From IMG/VR virus record IMGVR_UViG_3300020159_000557, positions 1 through 25,123 of that record: a stretch of 25,123 bases of DNA, one strand, 5' to 3'. Source of the DNA: a virus. The notes beneath the pieces are model-generated. The model saw only the letters and a list, made by a program, of their open reading frames with translations, did no database searches and was not told the origin of the DNA. Shown one piece after another: positions 14,397 to 21,823 of this stretch (position 1 is its first letter; the number at the start of each line of letters is the position of its first letter). Position numbers and translations under genes: made by a program.

Positions 14397-14912
14397 TTAT
14401 TTATCTTTTACAGGTCCACCTTCAACCCAAGCATTACATGTTCTTGAGCCGGCACATTTGAATTTATGCATTGTACAATATCCTAATTTACCAGCTTCTA
14501 TTGTATCCCAAGAGTCTTGAGCTGCACCTTGAGTATCATCTTCTTCAGGCGTCGATGCTTGGTAATCATCTCCTTCCATTGTAGGTTGAATTTGATCTTC
14601 TGGAACTTCTGGCTCTGATTGAGGTTCTAATCCTTTAGCGATGCAATCTAATATTCTTGAAGTAATATTAAATGCAGCACATGAATTACATCTAGCAGAT
14701 TTAACTTCATCCATTTCGGTATTAGGATCTAATTTCCACATACCTGCCTTTGCTTTCCAAAATTTAATATTTGGATTGTTAGGATTCAACGGACCGTAAC
14801 CATATCTGTCAATTGCAATTTGTCTATGCTTTAAATTGACTTCTATGTTTTGAGTAGCTACTGGGCACTTAGGTGCTTCCTCTTCTTTTATTAAATCTGC
14901 TAATTTAATCAT
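14397..14912 (-). CDS. Cysteine-rich predicted metal-binding protein
   Basis: This 171-residue protein has seven cysteines at 16, 75, 78, 90, 146, 153 and 159. They are arranged as CNSCAAF in the middle and GYCTMHKFKCAGSRTCNAWV near the end, with an acidic low-complexity linker (about 97-135) between them. The N-terminus MIKLADLIKEEEAPKCP is a charged leader like others in this cluster. Spaced cysteine pairs around aromatic residues suggest a structural zinc or an iron-sulfur site; the sequence alone cannot decide. Comparable proteins with a CxxCaaF plus C..RtC.aW pattern occur in T4-like phages as far as I recall. It lies in a tight operon with 1-base gaps on both sides. Function unknown. 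Confidence 0.7.
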   Translation of the reverse strand: MIKLADLIKEEEAPKCPVATQNIEVNLKHRQIAIDRYGYGPLNPNNPNIKFWKAKAGMWKLDPNTEMDEVKSARCNSCAAFNITSRILDCIAKGLEPQSEPEVPEDQIQPTMEGDDYQASTPEEDDTQGAAQDSWDTIEAGKLGYCTMHKFKCAGSRTCNAWVEGGPVKDK

Positions 14913-14913
14913 A

Positions 14914-15984
14914 TTACTTTATTTTGATAATAGACTCTTTAAGCATATTATCTAATTTTTTATTTACAGATTCTTTTTGATTAAATGGAGGAGCCATGTT
15001 AATATCTCCTTGGTTTTTTCCAGATAATTTATTAGTAATAGCATCAATTTTAGGGCCTCCTACTGAAGGATCAAATTGTGGCATATCTTTACGAGCTGGC
15101 GCATCTGGATTGTTTGGTAAATTTTCTAAATTTTGACCTACTTTTGTTGCAATTGCCAAACGTAATTGATATATAGAGTCGTCTGAACTAGGTTTTCCAG
15201 GACCAACTTTATCTTTTACTCTATCAGCTAACGGACCTAACCATTTTAAAACAATATTGATATCTTTATTTTCTCCAGAAGTTAAATTCTGCATCATTTT
15301 ATCATTAAGTAAAGCACCTGGAGCGTTTGGATCTGTTTTTTTATTAACATTATCCATAATCATTTTTCCAATCGCAACAGAGTTTATCTCCGGGCCTATT
15401 ATATTTGTTTTAAATGGTTTATCTTGCGAAGGAATTGGTTTGCCTGGGCCTAATTCTCCGGCAATTGCAATTTGAGCTGCAGCTAATTTTTCTTTAGTAT
15501 TTTTACCAGGCCAATTAACATCCTTTCCAGATATTTTAGCGTTATTGCCTCCAATTGCGATAGCGCCGGACCAGCGGTGATGCCCGTCAATAATTAAATC
15601 TCCTGAAGTAACTATGCCTACAGCTGTTGGACCCGACGTAATAGAATCTGTAAGTGTTTTTGCGGATCCTAATGGCCAAGAAACAGATTTCATTAAATCA
15701 ATTTCACTTTGTGTAGGTTTAAAATCCATTGCAGCGCCTTGAGCTGTACCAACTGACACAGTGTCATCAGACATACTTCCATCCGTTTGTGGATTAAGTA
15801 AAAGATCATTTCGTACAATATCAGATTGACCTTCAGTAGAATCTAAAAATGCTCTCGTAGCTTCCGGGCCTTTCTTAAATGCTGCAGCAAGTTCTGCTGC
15901 AAGCTCTTCTCGACTTTTTGCTTCTATTAAAATGCCAGCTAATTTTCTAAGTCTAACTGATTCTTCTATTAATTGTTGTTTCAT
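14914..15984 (-). CDS. ParB/sulfiredoxin-fold-like protein with DGHHR motif
   Basis: This 356-residue protein has a segment SGDLIIDGHHRWSGAIAIGG at about residues 127-146. That is the nucleotide-binding hallmark of ParB/Srx-like domains of the DGHHR type, which include serine kinases and some phage modification enzymes. A PVxW-like substrate segment and a Pro/Gly/Lys-rich helical region follow. The N-terminus ESVRLRKLAGILIEAKSREE has an L-I-E/A site, a possible prohead-protease cleavage point. The C-terminus ends with MLKESIIKIK. The domain call is by one strong motif only. The biochemical activity (CTPase, kinase or none) cannot be told. It has an ATATTTAT-type element upstream and begins the run down to terminase. 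Confidence 0.65.
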   Translation of the reverse strand: MKQQLIEESVRLRKLAGILIEAKSREELAAELAAAFKKGPEATRAFLDSTEGQSDIVRNDLLLNPQTDGSMSDDTVSVGTAQGAAMDFKPTQSEIDLMKSVSWPLGSAKTLTDSITSGPTAVGIVTSGDLIIDGHHRWSGAIAIGGNNAKISGKDVNWPGKNTKEKLAAAQIAIAGELGPGKPIPSQDKPFKTNIIGPEINSVAIGKMIMDNVNKKTDPNAPGALLNDKMMQNLTSGENKDINIVLKWLGPLADRVKDKVGPGKPSSDDSIYQLRLAIATKVGQNLENLPNNPDAPARKDMPQFDPSVGGPKIDAITNKLSGKNQGDINMAPPFNQKESVNKKLDNMLKESIIKIK

Positions 15985-15999
15985 GTTAATTTAAAAGTA

Positions 16000-16013
16000 T
16001 TTAATATAAATAT
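16000..16013 (-). promoter_or_regulatory. ATATTTAT-type upstream element before the DGHHR protein gene
   Basis: The minus strand reads ATATTTATATTAAA, ending 15 bases before the ATG at 15984. It is identical to 2279-2292 and 2893-2906. Confidence 0.55.
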
Positions 16014-16016
16014 TGA

Positions 16017-17156
16017 TTACCAAAATTTGCAGCTCCAATATCTAGCTTTCCATCTTGGACCTGGATTAGTATCACATTTGTGTCTAGCTCTAAATGATTT
16101 TCTCCGAGCTGGGTTGTTCTTTTTTATTTTCATTCCAGGCTCACCAAATCCTACTTTTACTACATTGCCTTTGTCATTTCTAACATATACAGCACGTTTT
16201 CTAGGACCTCCTGGCGTATAAAATGGTTTGCCTAATTTAACTTTTCTCCCTCGATATTCAGCCTCTTCAAGATGAGCTTCGTTTATATTTTTCTTAACAT
16301 AATCTATGTCAATGTCAATTTCTAAACTAGTATTATTTTCTTTAGCTTTTTGATTATAAGGTTTAATGACAAGTTTATTAATATTATCTTTTACTTTCAT
16401 TACTTTCCAATCTTCACCGTCTTTAAAGTGAATTATATCACCTACTTTATATGCCTCATTTATCTTTTTTTTTGACTCAATATAAAGCTCGGTTGGAGAT
16501 GTTTTAGGTTGTTTCATTTTTTTATCATAGTCACCCATGTTAACTCCTTTTTGTTGAGCTTTACTTCCAAATGCCATGTCCTCTAATTCTTTTTCAGATT
16601 GTCTAAAATCTTCAATTTCATTTTCAAACCAACCAGCAGCTATAGCTGCGTTATTCATAGCTTGAGCTACATTGTCTTGATCGGCTTCTGGAAATTTTTC
16701 AAATCCTAATTCATAAAATTCGTCCCAATTATCATCGTTTGCCAACGACTCTAGCTTTTTTTTATTTGATTTAAAAAATGATTCAACTTCATCTTTTAAT
16801 GAAACTTCTTCACTTTCTTGCAAATTTATAGATTCTTTAACAATTTTACGAACTGCCATTCTAACAATATGCTCTTGAACTTTATGATCTAATAAGTCAT
16901 AGATTTCTTCTGGTTCTGTTGATAAAATTTTATGGAATTCTTTATCGGCCGCATCAGCTTCAAATTCTGCCTGTTTTAATTTTTTTGCTTGAGCAATTAA
17001 TGCTGGTTTTGCTTTTTCTTTTTTAACTGGATTTGTCGCATTAACAAATGCCGTTTTTAAAGCTAACATTGTTGCTTCCTCTTGCTGCATTACAAGCATT
17101 TTAGCTTGCAACACTTCCGTTGCCTTTTTTAATTCTTTTGATATTGATGGTGTCAT
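16017..17156 (-). CDS. Multi-part protein with C-terminal RARHKC/YWSCKFW domain
   Basis: This 379-residue protein has three parts. The N-terminal ~120 residues are helical and charged. The middle region is acidic and helical, with INEAYKVGDIIHF near residue 234, where a small beta domain starts (KDGEDWKVMKVKD). The last ~80 residues hold YRGRKVKLGKPFYTPGGPRK, then RKSFRARHKCD and YWSCKFW. The terminal C361 and C376 with H359 could bind a metal. I believe this tail recurs in head-region proteins of large phages, sometimes fused to different partners, but I cannot name the family. INEA segments (about 233 and 291) resemble protease cleavage sites that could release the tail. It follows the GAF-like gene by 5 bases. 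Confidence 0.7.
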   Translation of the reverse strand: MTPSISKELKKATEVLQAKMLVMQQEEATMLALKTAFVNATNPVKKEKAKPALIAQAKKLKQAEFEADAADKEFHKILSTEPEEIYDLLDHKVQEHIVRMAVRKIVKESINLQESEEVSLKDEVESFFKSNKKKLESLANDDNWDEFYELGFEKFPEADQDNVAQAMNNAAIAAGWFENEIEDFRQSEKELEDMAFGSKAQQKGVNMGDYDKKMKQPKTSPTELYIESKKKINEAYKVGDIIHFKDGEDWKVMKVKDNINKLVIKPYNQKAKENNTSLEIDIDIDYVKKNINEAHLEEAEYRGRKVKLGKPFYTPGGPRKRAVYVRNDKGNVVKVGFGEPGMKIKKNNPARRKSFRARHKCDTNPGPRWKARYWSCKFW

Positions 17157-17161
17157 CGTTG

Positions 17162-17776
17162 TTATTGATTTAAATGTGTCATTAATACTCCACCCATCGC
17201 TGATGCGTGATTTGATATATGATTAATAGATTCCATATCTAATTTAGTTTTTCTTTTCGTATAATCTACTCCTAAATATCCAATAAACTTATTATCTATT
17301 GTTTTAATTGCAAAAAAGTAACCTGATTTACATCCATGCTCTTCAGCAATATATTTCAAACCAAACGTTGAAATTGTGTCGTCTTTGAAATCAGATATTT
17401 CAATTACATCATTTTCCAGCAATTCATTAATCGATTTTGAAAATAAATTAACTGGGATGTTTTGAAAATTGGATTGTATAGAAGAAACTGCAGAATTTAC
17501 TGTTTCGTAAAATATAGAAAATTTTGCTATAGATCTTCCAGAAGGATAAAAATGTCCTCCGTTATGAAACTGCGCAACCCATACTCTATCAGCATGAAAT
17601 TCTTCTTTGATATTTTCTATTTTGTCTGTTACTAGTTTAGAAACTTCTAAAGCTTTCTCTACCATATCAGCCGGCTTTTTCTGTCTATCTAAATAGTTTT
17701 TTATTATTAATAGTAAAATAGGGCCTGCTACGCCGGTTAAAAATGCAACTATAATTGTACTCAATGATTGAAACAT
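17162..17776 (-). CDS. Membrane-anchored GAF-like protein
   Basis: This 204-residue protein has an N-terminal membrane helix at about 6-27 (TIIVAFLTGVAGPILLLII), then a short coiled linker. A compact alpha/beta domain of about 140 residues follows. The segments RVWVAQFHNGGHFYPSG, KFSIFYETVN, GLKYIAEEHGCKSGYFFAIK and FIGYLGVDYT give the strand order of a GAF-like sensor domain. The FHNGG region would sit where GAF domains bind ligands. GAF domains bind small molecules such as cyclic nucleotides. The anchored layout would place the domain on the cytoplasmic side of the membrane. No output domain is attached. Its ATG shares one base with the stop of the zinc-ribbon gene. The fold call is by pattern and not certain. 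Confidence 0.6.
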   Translation of the reverse strand: MFQSLSTIIVAFLTGVAGPILLLIIKNYLDRQKKPADMVEKALEVSKLVTDKIENIKEEFHADRVWVAQFHNGGHFYPSGRSIAKFSIFYETVNSAVSSIQSNFQNIPVNLFSKSINELLENDVIEISDFKDDTISTFGLKYIAEEHGCKSGYFFAIKTIDNKFIGYLGVDYTKRKTKLDMESINHISNHASAMGGVLMTHLNQ

Positions 17777-18387
17777 TACTCTTTTGTATTAGTATTTTTT
17801 AATTTATTAATGAAGTTTTCTTTAAACTGTTTAAATTCGTTCTCAATTTTTTCGGCCATTTCTTCGCCTGTCAATCCGCCTTCCCATAATTCAGTTGTAC
17901 CATCTGAATTAGCGAATGTCAAAGGATTTTTAAACGCAGCTACTAATTCTACAGCTTCTTGTTCAGCTTCCTTTAACCAAGCTTCAGCATTTTTCAAAAT
18001 TCTTTCACACTCATACTCTTCGAACTTTCCTTCAATGCGCAAATCATGTTCAAATGCAACTTGACAGTCAAAACAATGACCTTCTAACTTCCAAAACTTT
18101 TCATCTAACCTAGGATTATCCATAGGTTCTTTACATTTAGGGCAATGCGAAGGCATTCTTGAAGCGGCAATCAATGAACGAATTTCATCCATTTTACCTT
18201 TTTTAATCTTAAACCCTTCTCGCTGCTCCCACTCAATACCATCGCTGTCAGTCCAAACATCACCTACGCTTCGTTTTTCAGTAACTTCTTTAGTGTCAGC
18301 AAACCCAACCGTATGTTTAGATTGAGTTCTATGCGTGCCATCAAGCATTTTCTTAATAGCGTCTATATTACGTAACTTAGTACTCAT
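17776..18387 (-). CDS. Zinc-ribbon protein of the T4-like phage type
   Basis: This 203-residue protein has a four-cysteine zinc ribbon: HCPKCKEPM with C82 and C85, and GHCFDCQVAF with C105 and C108. The N-terminal part contains VGDVWTDSDGIEWEQREGF, a small beta module. The C-terminal ~90 residues are helical and charged (CERILKNAEAWLKEAEQE; EKIENEFKQFKENFINKL) and probably form a coiled coil. It may bind nucleic acid or serve as an assembly factor; the sequence does not decide. It follows the 804-residue gene by 27 bases and has a near-match to the ATATTTAT element at 18396-18409. Confidence 0.7.
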   Translation of the reverse strand: MSTKLRNIDAIKKMLDGTHRTQSKHTVGFADTKEVTEKRSVGDVWTDSDGIEWEQREGFKIKKGKMDEIRSLIAASRMPSHCPKCKEPMDNPRLDEKFWKLEGHCFDCQVAFEHDLRIEGKFEEYECERILKNAEAWLKEAEQEAVELVAAFKNPLTFANSDGTTELWEGGLTGEEMAEKIENEFKQFKENFINKLKNTNTKE

Positions 18388-18395
18388 TATTGTAT

Positions 18396-18409
18396 TAATT
18401 TATAAATAA
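18396..18409 (-). promoter_or_regulatory. Near-match to the ATATTTAT element before the zinc-ribbon gene
   Basis: The minus strand reads TTATTTATAAATTA, ending 8 bases before the ATG at 18387. It differs from the consensus at the first base and at the A-tract end, so it is a weaker case. Confidence 0.35.
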
Positions 18410-18414
18410 TTATC

Positions 18415-20829
18415 TTACTTTCTAAAAGATGTCGCTAATCCACCTAAAATAAACTTTCCAGTAAGTTTAAACGGCTTTTTAGAAATTTTAGGATCGCGAA
18501 TTACAATACCTTCATGTTCTGAAACAGGGCCTAAAGGAGAATTTAACTTTGCTAAAATAGCATCTCCTAATTTCATAGTAGCCATGTAAGTTACAAACCC
18601 ATCTACAGCAGCTTTGTAATCTTTAGGATCTGCAATATATTCTGGCAATGGAGTACCTTCGGAAATTTTAATTAAAACATCTTTTGACAATGCAGAAATT
18701 CTTTTACCGTCTACTGTTTTAATTTCATTATCTGGAATGACTGTTTGTGCTAACCATTGAGAAAGAGTTTTAGTTTCTTTTTTATCTCCGTAATTAACAG
18801 TGTATTTTTTATTTAAAGCTCCTGTTAAATCAGGCTCTCCATCTAATGTAGTTGGAATAGAACCTAAAACTTCATATCCATTTTCAGATGCTATTGGAAC
18901 TAAATTATTTAATAAATCTTGTAAAGCTGTTTTAGAATATTTAATTTCTTTTGTTGCTCTTCGTTTCGGAGTTACTTGCTCAATTTCTAATAATCCGTGT
19001 ACTGCTAAAAAATTCTTATTATAAGATAACACGTTTGTCGAACCTGCTACATATTCCAAGTTAAACATGATATTTGGATTGTCCCAAAGTCCTAATTTTT
19101 TAAGAGCTGGCGTAATTGCAGGTAAAGAGTCATTGAAAATATCTAATACAGTTCCTCCTACTTTAATCATTCCATGACCAGCACCGAAACGATCTTCTAA
19201 TTCTGCTTTGGTAATACCTTTAACATCTAAAGGTTTATTTGAACCTCTATCCATTACAAAGACTTTTTTATTATCTAAAGTAATTAAACGAATTGAAGCA
19301 TTTACTCCATCAATTTTAACTGAAGCTGGGCCTTTTTTAAGATATTCAACAGACTGAACAAATACTTTAACTAAATCTTTTCCTGTCTTTACCCAATCAA
19401 TATTAAAGGGATGCGGCATATGACCTCCCGCTCCTCCTTCACTTAATAATTTATTATTTTTTTGATTATGCTCTTTAACGCAATTTGGAACTTGTTTAGA
19501 ACCTTTCTTTTTCATTCCATACTGACGATATCCTGACCAGCATGGATCGTCTTTATCTTTTTTATCTTCTTTTAAAGAAGAAATATTTGGCTTACCATAA
19601 ATTCGCTTAACAATAGATTTGTCTACTTTAGATAATTTTCTTTTATAATAACCATCTTTCATTATTTCCAATCCTTTGTCACCTACTACACCTTTAATGA
19701 CAGCTTCGTCAGTTACTGCATCAATACTTGGATGAGCTGAAAGTATTTGTTCCATTTTCATAGAAGCTTCTATATACCAACCTTTAGATGAAAGCATGCT
19801 AAATAATTTAGATATTAAATCTTTTTTAGCTTCTTTTTTATCATTGGTTCCTAATAAAGAAATTTTATTTCCATACGGAGTTGATTTATACACTATAAAC
19901 GCATCTGCTACGGAATCGCTATCAACATCTTCTAAATAAACTGCTTTGTATTTGCTTTGAAGTTCTGTAAAATTATCTGCCGAAAAATCCATTCCTTGTT
20001 TAGCGTATGTGCTTGTATACATGTCCCAGATAACTTTCATATCATCATCTGATAGTGTAGTTAAATTAAAGTCTTTCCATGTATTTGGTTTCAATGTCGC
20101 TTCTTTCAACTCTAAAGATTCACTCCACCATTCTTTAGTAAAAATAGATAATTGGTTTATTTCAGACACTCTACTGTTTAAATTCTTTTTTTTCATAATT
20201 TCTGCAATAAATGAAGATTTAGATTCTGTTATTCTTTCTAATCTATCAAATATCATTTTAGCTGTTTTTTCATTATACCAACCAAATGCAGCTTTGAATA
20301 ATTTAACTTTTTGGTCTCTAGGTACTGATTTATCTCCTAATGCATTTCGTAAAGTCGTTCCTGACATTTCTCCATATCCTGGAATGTTCATAGAAACGTG
20401 AGGTGCTACTATTAAATAACCATGCTTATCAAATCCTTGCAAATTTGACTTATGTTTATTATATTCTTGAAAATATGAATCAGACCCATCTTTTTTAAGT
20501 CCTATTCTAAACCTAGGATCTTCTTTCATATCTTTTGCGCCTACCATAAATACTAAAGCAGTATCCTCTGGCTTAAGATGTGCTGTAATCTCCTCCGCTT
20601 TATATGGATTCTTTACCTGTACTAGCCTGTCGCTGAAACCGTAATTACTTATTATGTCGTCTTTTTCTTTGAAAGAAAAAGGCGATTTAATCGGGTCTAC
20701 GACGTTTGATGTTATTATGTAACAATTTTGAGCTCCAAATTGTTTTTCTAACCATTTGAATGCTTCTGCATGATGTTTTCCAAATGGCTGAAACCTACCT
20801 GGATATAATGCTATTACGTTTTTAATCAT
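18415..20829 (-). CDS. Multidomain nucleotidylyltransferase plus ligase-like (KxDG) protein
   Basis: This 804-residue protein has at least four parts. Residues 1-165 are a cytidylyltransferase-fold nucleotidylyltransferase with YPGRFQPFGKHH (9-20) and MSGTTLR (155-161). Residues ~245-400 are an alpha/beta region that resembles a GNAT acyltransferase. A conserved-looking motif CWSGYRQYGMKKKGSKQVPNC follows from residue 430. Residues ~470-804 look like a ligase-type nucleotidyltransferase: KIDG at 505-508 (K505 predicted to take AMP), DRGS at 527-530, FNLEYV at 589-594, EGIVIRD at 773-779 and a Lys-rich KKPFKLTGKF at 784-793. These match ligase motifs I, Ia, IIIa, IV and V in order. The substrate is unknown; RNA end sealing or NAD/NMN chemistry are possibilities. 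It follows the fibre gene by 10 bases. Confidence 0.75.
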   Translation of the reverse strand: MIKNVIALYPGRFQPFGKHHAEAFKWLEKQFGAQNCYIITSNVVDPIKSPFSFKEKDDIISNYGFSDRLVQVKNPYKAEEITAHLKPEDTALVFMVGAKDMKEDPRFRIGLKKDGSDSYFQEYNKHKSNLQGFDKHGYLIVAPHVSMNIPGYGEMSGTTLRNALGDKSVPRDQKVKLFKAAFGWYNEKTAKMIFDRLERITESKSSFIAEIMKKKNLNSRVSEINQLSIFTKEWWSESLELKEATLKPNTWKDFNLTTLSDDDMKVIWDMYTSTYAKQGMDFSADNFTELQSKYKAVYLEDVDSDSVADAFIVYKSTPYGNKISLLGTNDKKEAKKDLISKLFSMLSSKGWYIEASMKMEQILSAHPSIDAVTDEAVIKGVVGDKGLEIMKDGYYKRKLSKVDKSIVKRIYGKPNISSLKEDKKDKDDPCWSGYRQYGMKKKGSKQVPNCVKEHNQKNNKLLSEGGAGGHMPHPFNIDWVKTGKDLVKVFVQSVEYLKKGPASVKIDGVNASIRLITLDNKKVFVMDRGSNKPLDVKGITKAELEDRFGAGHGMIKVGGTVLDIFNDSLPAITPALKKLGLWDNPNIMFNLEYVAGSTNVLSYNKNFLAVHGLLEIEQVTPKRRATKEIKYSKTALQDLLNNLVPIASENGYEVLGSIPTTLDGEPDLTGALNKKYTVNYGDKKETKTLSQWLAQTVIPDNEIKTVDGKRISALSKDVLIKISEGTPLPEYIADPKDYKAAVDGFVTYMATMKLGDAILAKLNSPLGPVSEHEGIVIRDPKISKKPFKLTGKFILGGLATSFRK

Positions 20830-20839
20830 TTTATAAATT

Positions 20840-21775
20840 TTATCCTAATGATGCTGTTTTCCAAGCTGTACCGTTGTGTATGTATAATATATTTGAACCT
20901 GTGTCAAAATATATAGACCCAGCCGTTACAGTTGAAGCTGTAACGGGTATTAATGTTGCAGATCCAAACAAGCTTCCTGTTATACCTTGACTTACTTTTA
21001 GCGAGCCTGTTATTTCAACTACTCCGTTGTTTCCTGTACCGTAAGCGTATATTAAATTACTTCTATTAGAAGTATTAGTACCATTTCCATGTATAAATGC
21101 TGATTGTATTGAAGATGATTGATTGTATTGACCTTGTACATGTTGATATAATCCAGATGCTATTGTGTTAAATCCTTCAGCGTGAGAAAAATTTCCTATT
21201 GCACTAGTACTTGTCCCTTCGGCATGAGAAGACTGCCCAGATGCAATAGTCGATTCACCTTCAGCATGAGAATAAGATCCAGATGCTGTTGTGCTATATC
21301 CTTCAGCATGAGATCGAACGCCAATAGCTACTGTAGAATGACCTTCTGCATGGGAGTGGTTTCCAGATGCTACTGTAACATACCCCTCTGTATGAGAATG
21401 ACTTCCAGATGCTATCGTGTTAAATCCTTCGGCATGCGAAGCATATCCAGATGCGACAGCATATTCACCTTCAGCATGAGAATAAGATCCGCTAGTTACT
21501 GTGCTATATCCTTCGGTATGTGACGCATATCCGTATGCTATCGTGTTAAATCCTTCAGCATGTGAAGCATATCCCGTTGCTCGGGTATTGTCACCTTCAG
21601 CATGTGAATAAGATCCAGATGCTCCTGTGTTAAGTCCATTACTTAATGTACCAGCAACTGATACAACTGTTATCAAGCTGCCAATGCCGTTAAATAGTTG
21701 ACCAGATGAAGATATCTGCATCAAACCTTGATACGATCGTGATATAAACTGATTTGATAAATCTTGTATTGCCAT
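20840..21775 (-). CDS. Fibre-type protein with SHAEG repeats
   Basis: This 311-residue protein consists of an N-terminal ~54 residues, then twelve 14-residue repeats at about 55-222 with consensus SHAEG...T.ASG. The last repeat is degenerate (HVQGQYN). A beta-rich C-terminal section ends GSIYFDTGSNILYIHNGT, then AWKTAS. Such repeats are characteristic of the left-handed beta-roll of YadA-type trimeric adhesin heads and occur in phage tail fibres. The protein is therefore probably a trimeric spike or fibre. The DNA repeat unit is 42 bp. It follows the 809-residue gene and has an ATATTTAT-type element upstream. The terminal part probably recognises the host or attaches to a larger fibre. Confidence 0.85.
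   Translation of the reverse strand: MAIQDLSNQFISRSYQGLMQISSSGQLFNGIGSLITVVSVAGTLSNGLNTGASGSYSHAEGDNTRATGYASHAEGFNTIAYGYASHTEGYSTVTSGSYSHAEGEYAVASGYASHAEGFNTIASGSHSHTEGYVTVASGNHSHAEGHSTVAIGVRSHAEGYSTTASGSYSHAEGESTIASGQSSHAEGTSTSAIGNFSHAEGFNTIASGLYQHVQGQYNQSSSIQSAFIHGNGTNTSNRSNLIYAYGTGNNGVVEITGSLKVSQGITGSLFGSATLIPVTASTVTAGSIYFDTGSNILYIHNGTAWKTASLG
21110..21613 (-). repeat. 42-bp tandem repeats inside the fibre gene
   Basis: Twelve in-frame units of 42 bases encode the SHAEG 14-mers. Unit copies vary in third positions and in the residues after SHAEG, so they are old duplications under protein selection rather than fresh ones. They also create a long plus-strand open frame that is not a gene. 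Confidence 0.85.
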
Positions 21776-21785
21776 TATCTACTTC

Positions 21786-21799
21786 TTTGTAATAAATAT
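21786..21799 (-). promoter_or_regulatory. ATATTTAT-type upstream element before the SHAEG gene
   Basis: The minus strand reads ATATTTATTACAAA, ending 10 bases before the ATG at 21775. Confidence 0.55.
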
Positions 21800-21823
21800 C
21801 TTGATAAAAATTAAATGTGAATT

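Noticed and set aside
20009-20401. A 130-codon plus-strand open frame.
   Set aside because: It lies wholly inside the 804-residue gene on the opposite strand, with no supporting motif or upstream signal.
21182-21523. Cysteine/arginine-rich plus-strand open frame with repeated units.
   Set aside because: It mirrors the 42-bp SHAEG repeats; repetition keeps the reverse frame open without coding meaning.
21110-21613. Regular repeats that might be taken for a CRISPR array.
   Set aside because: Units are contiguous, in frame and encode a known beta-roll repeat, with no spacers of unrelated sequence.
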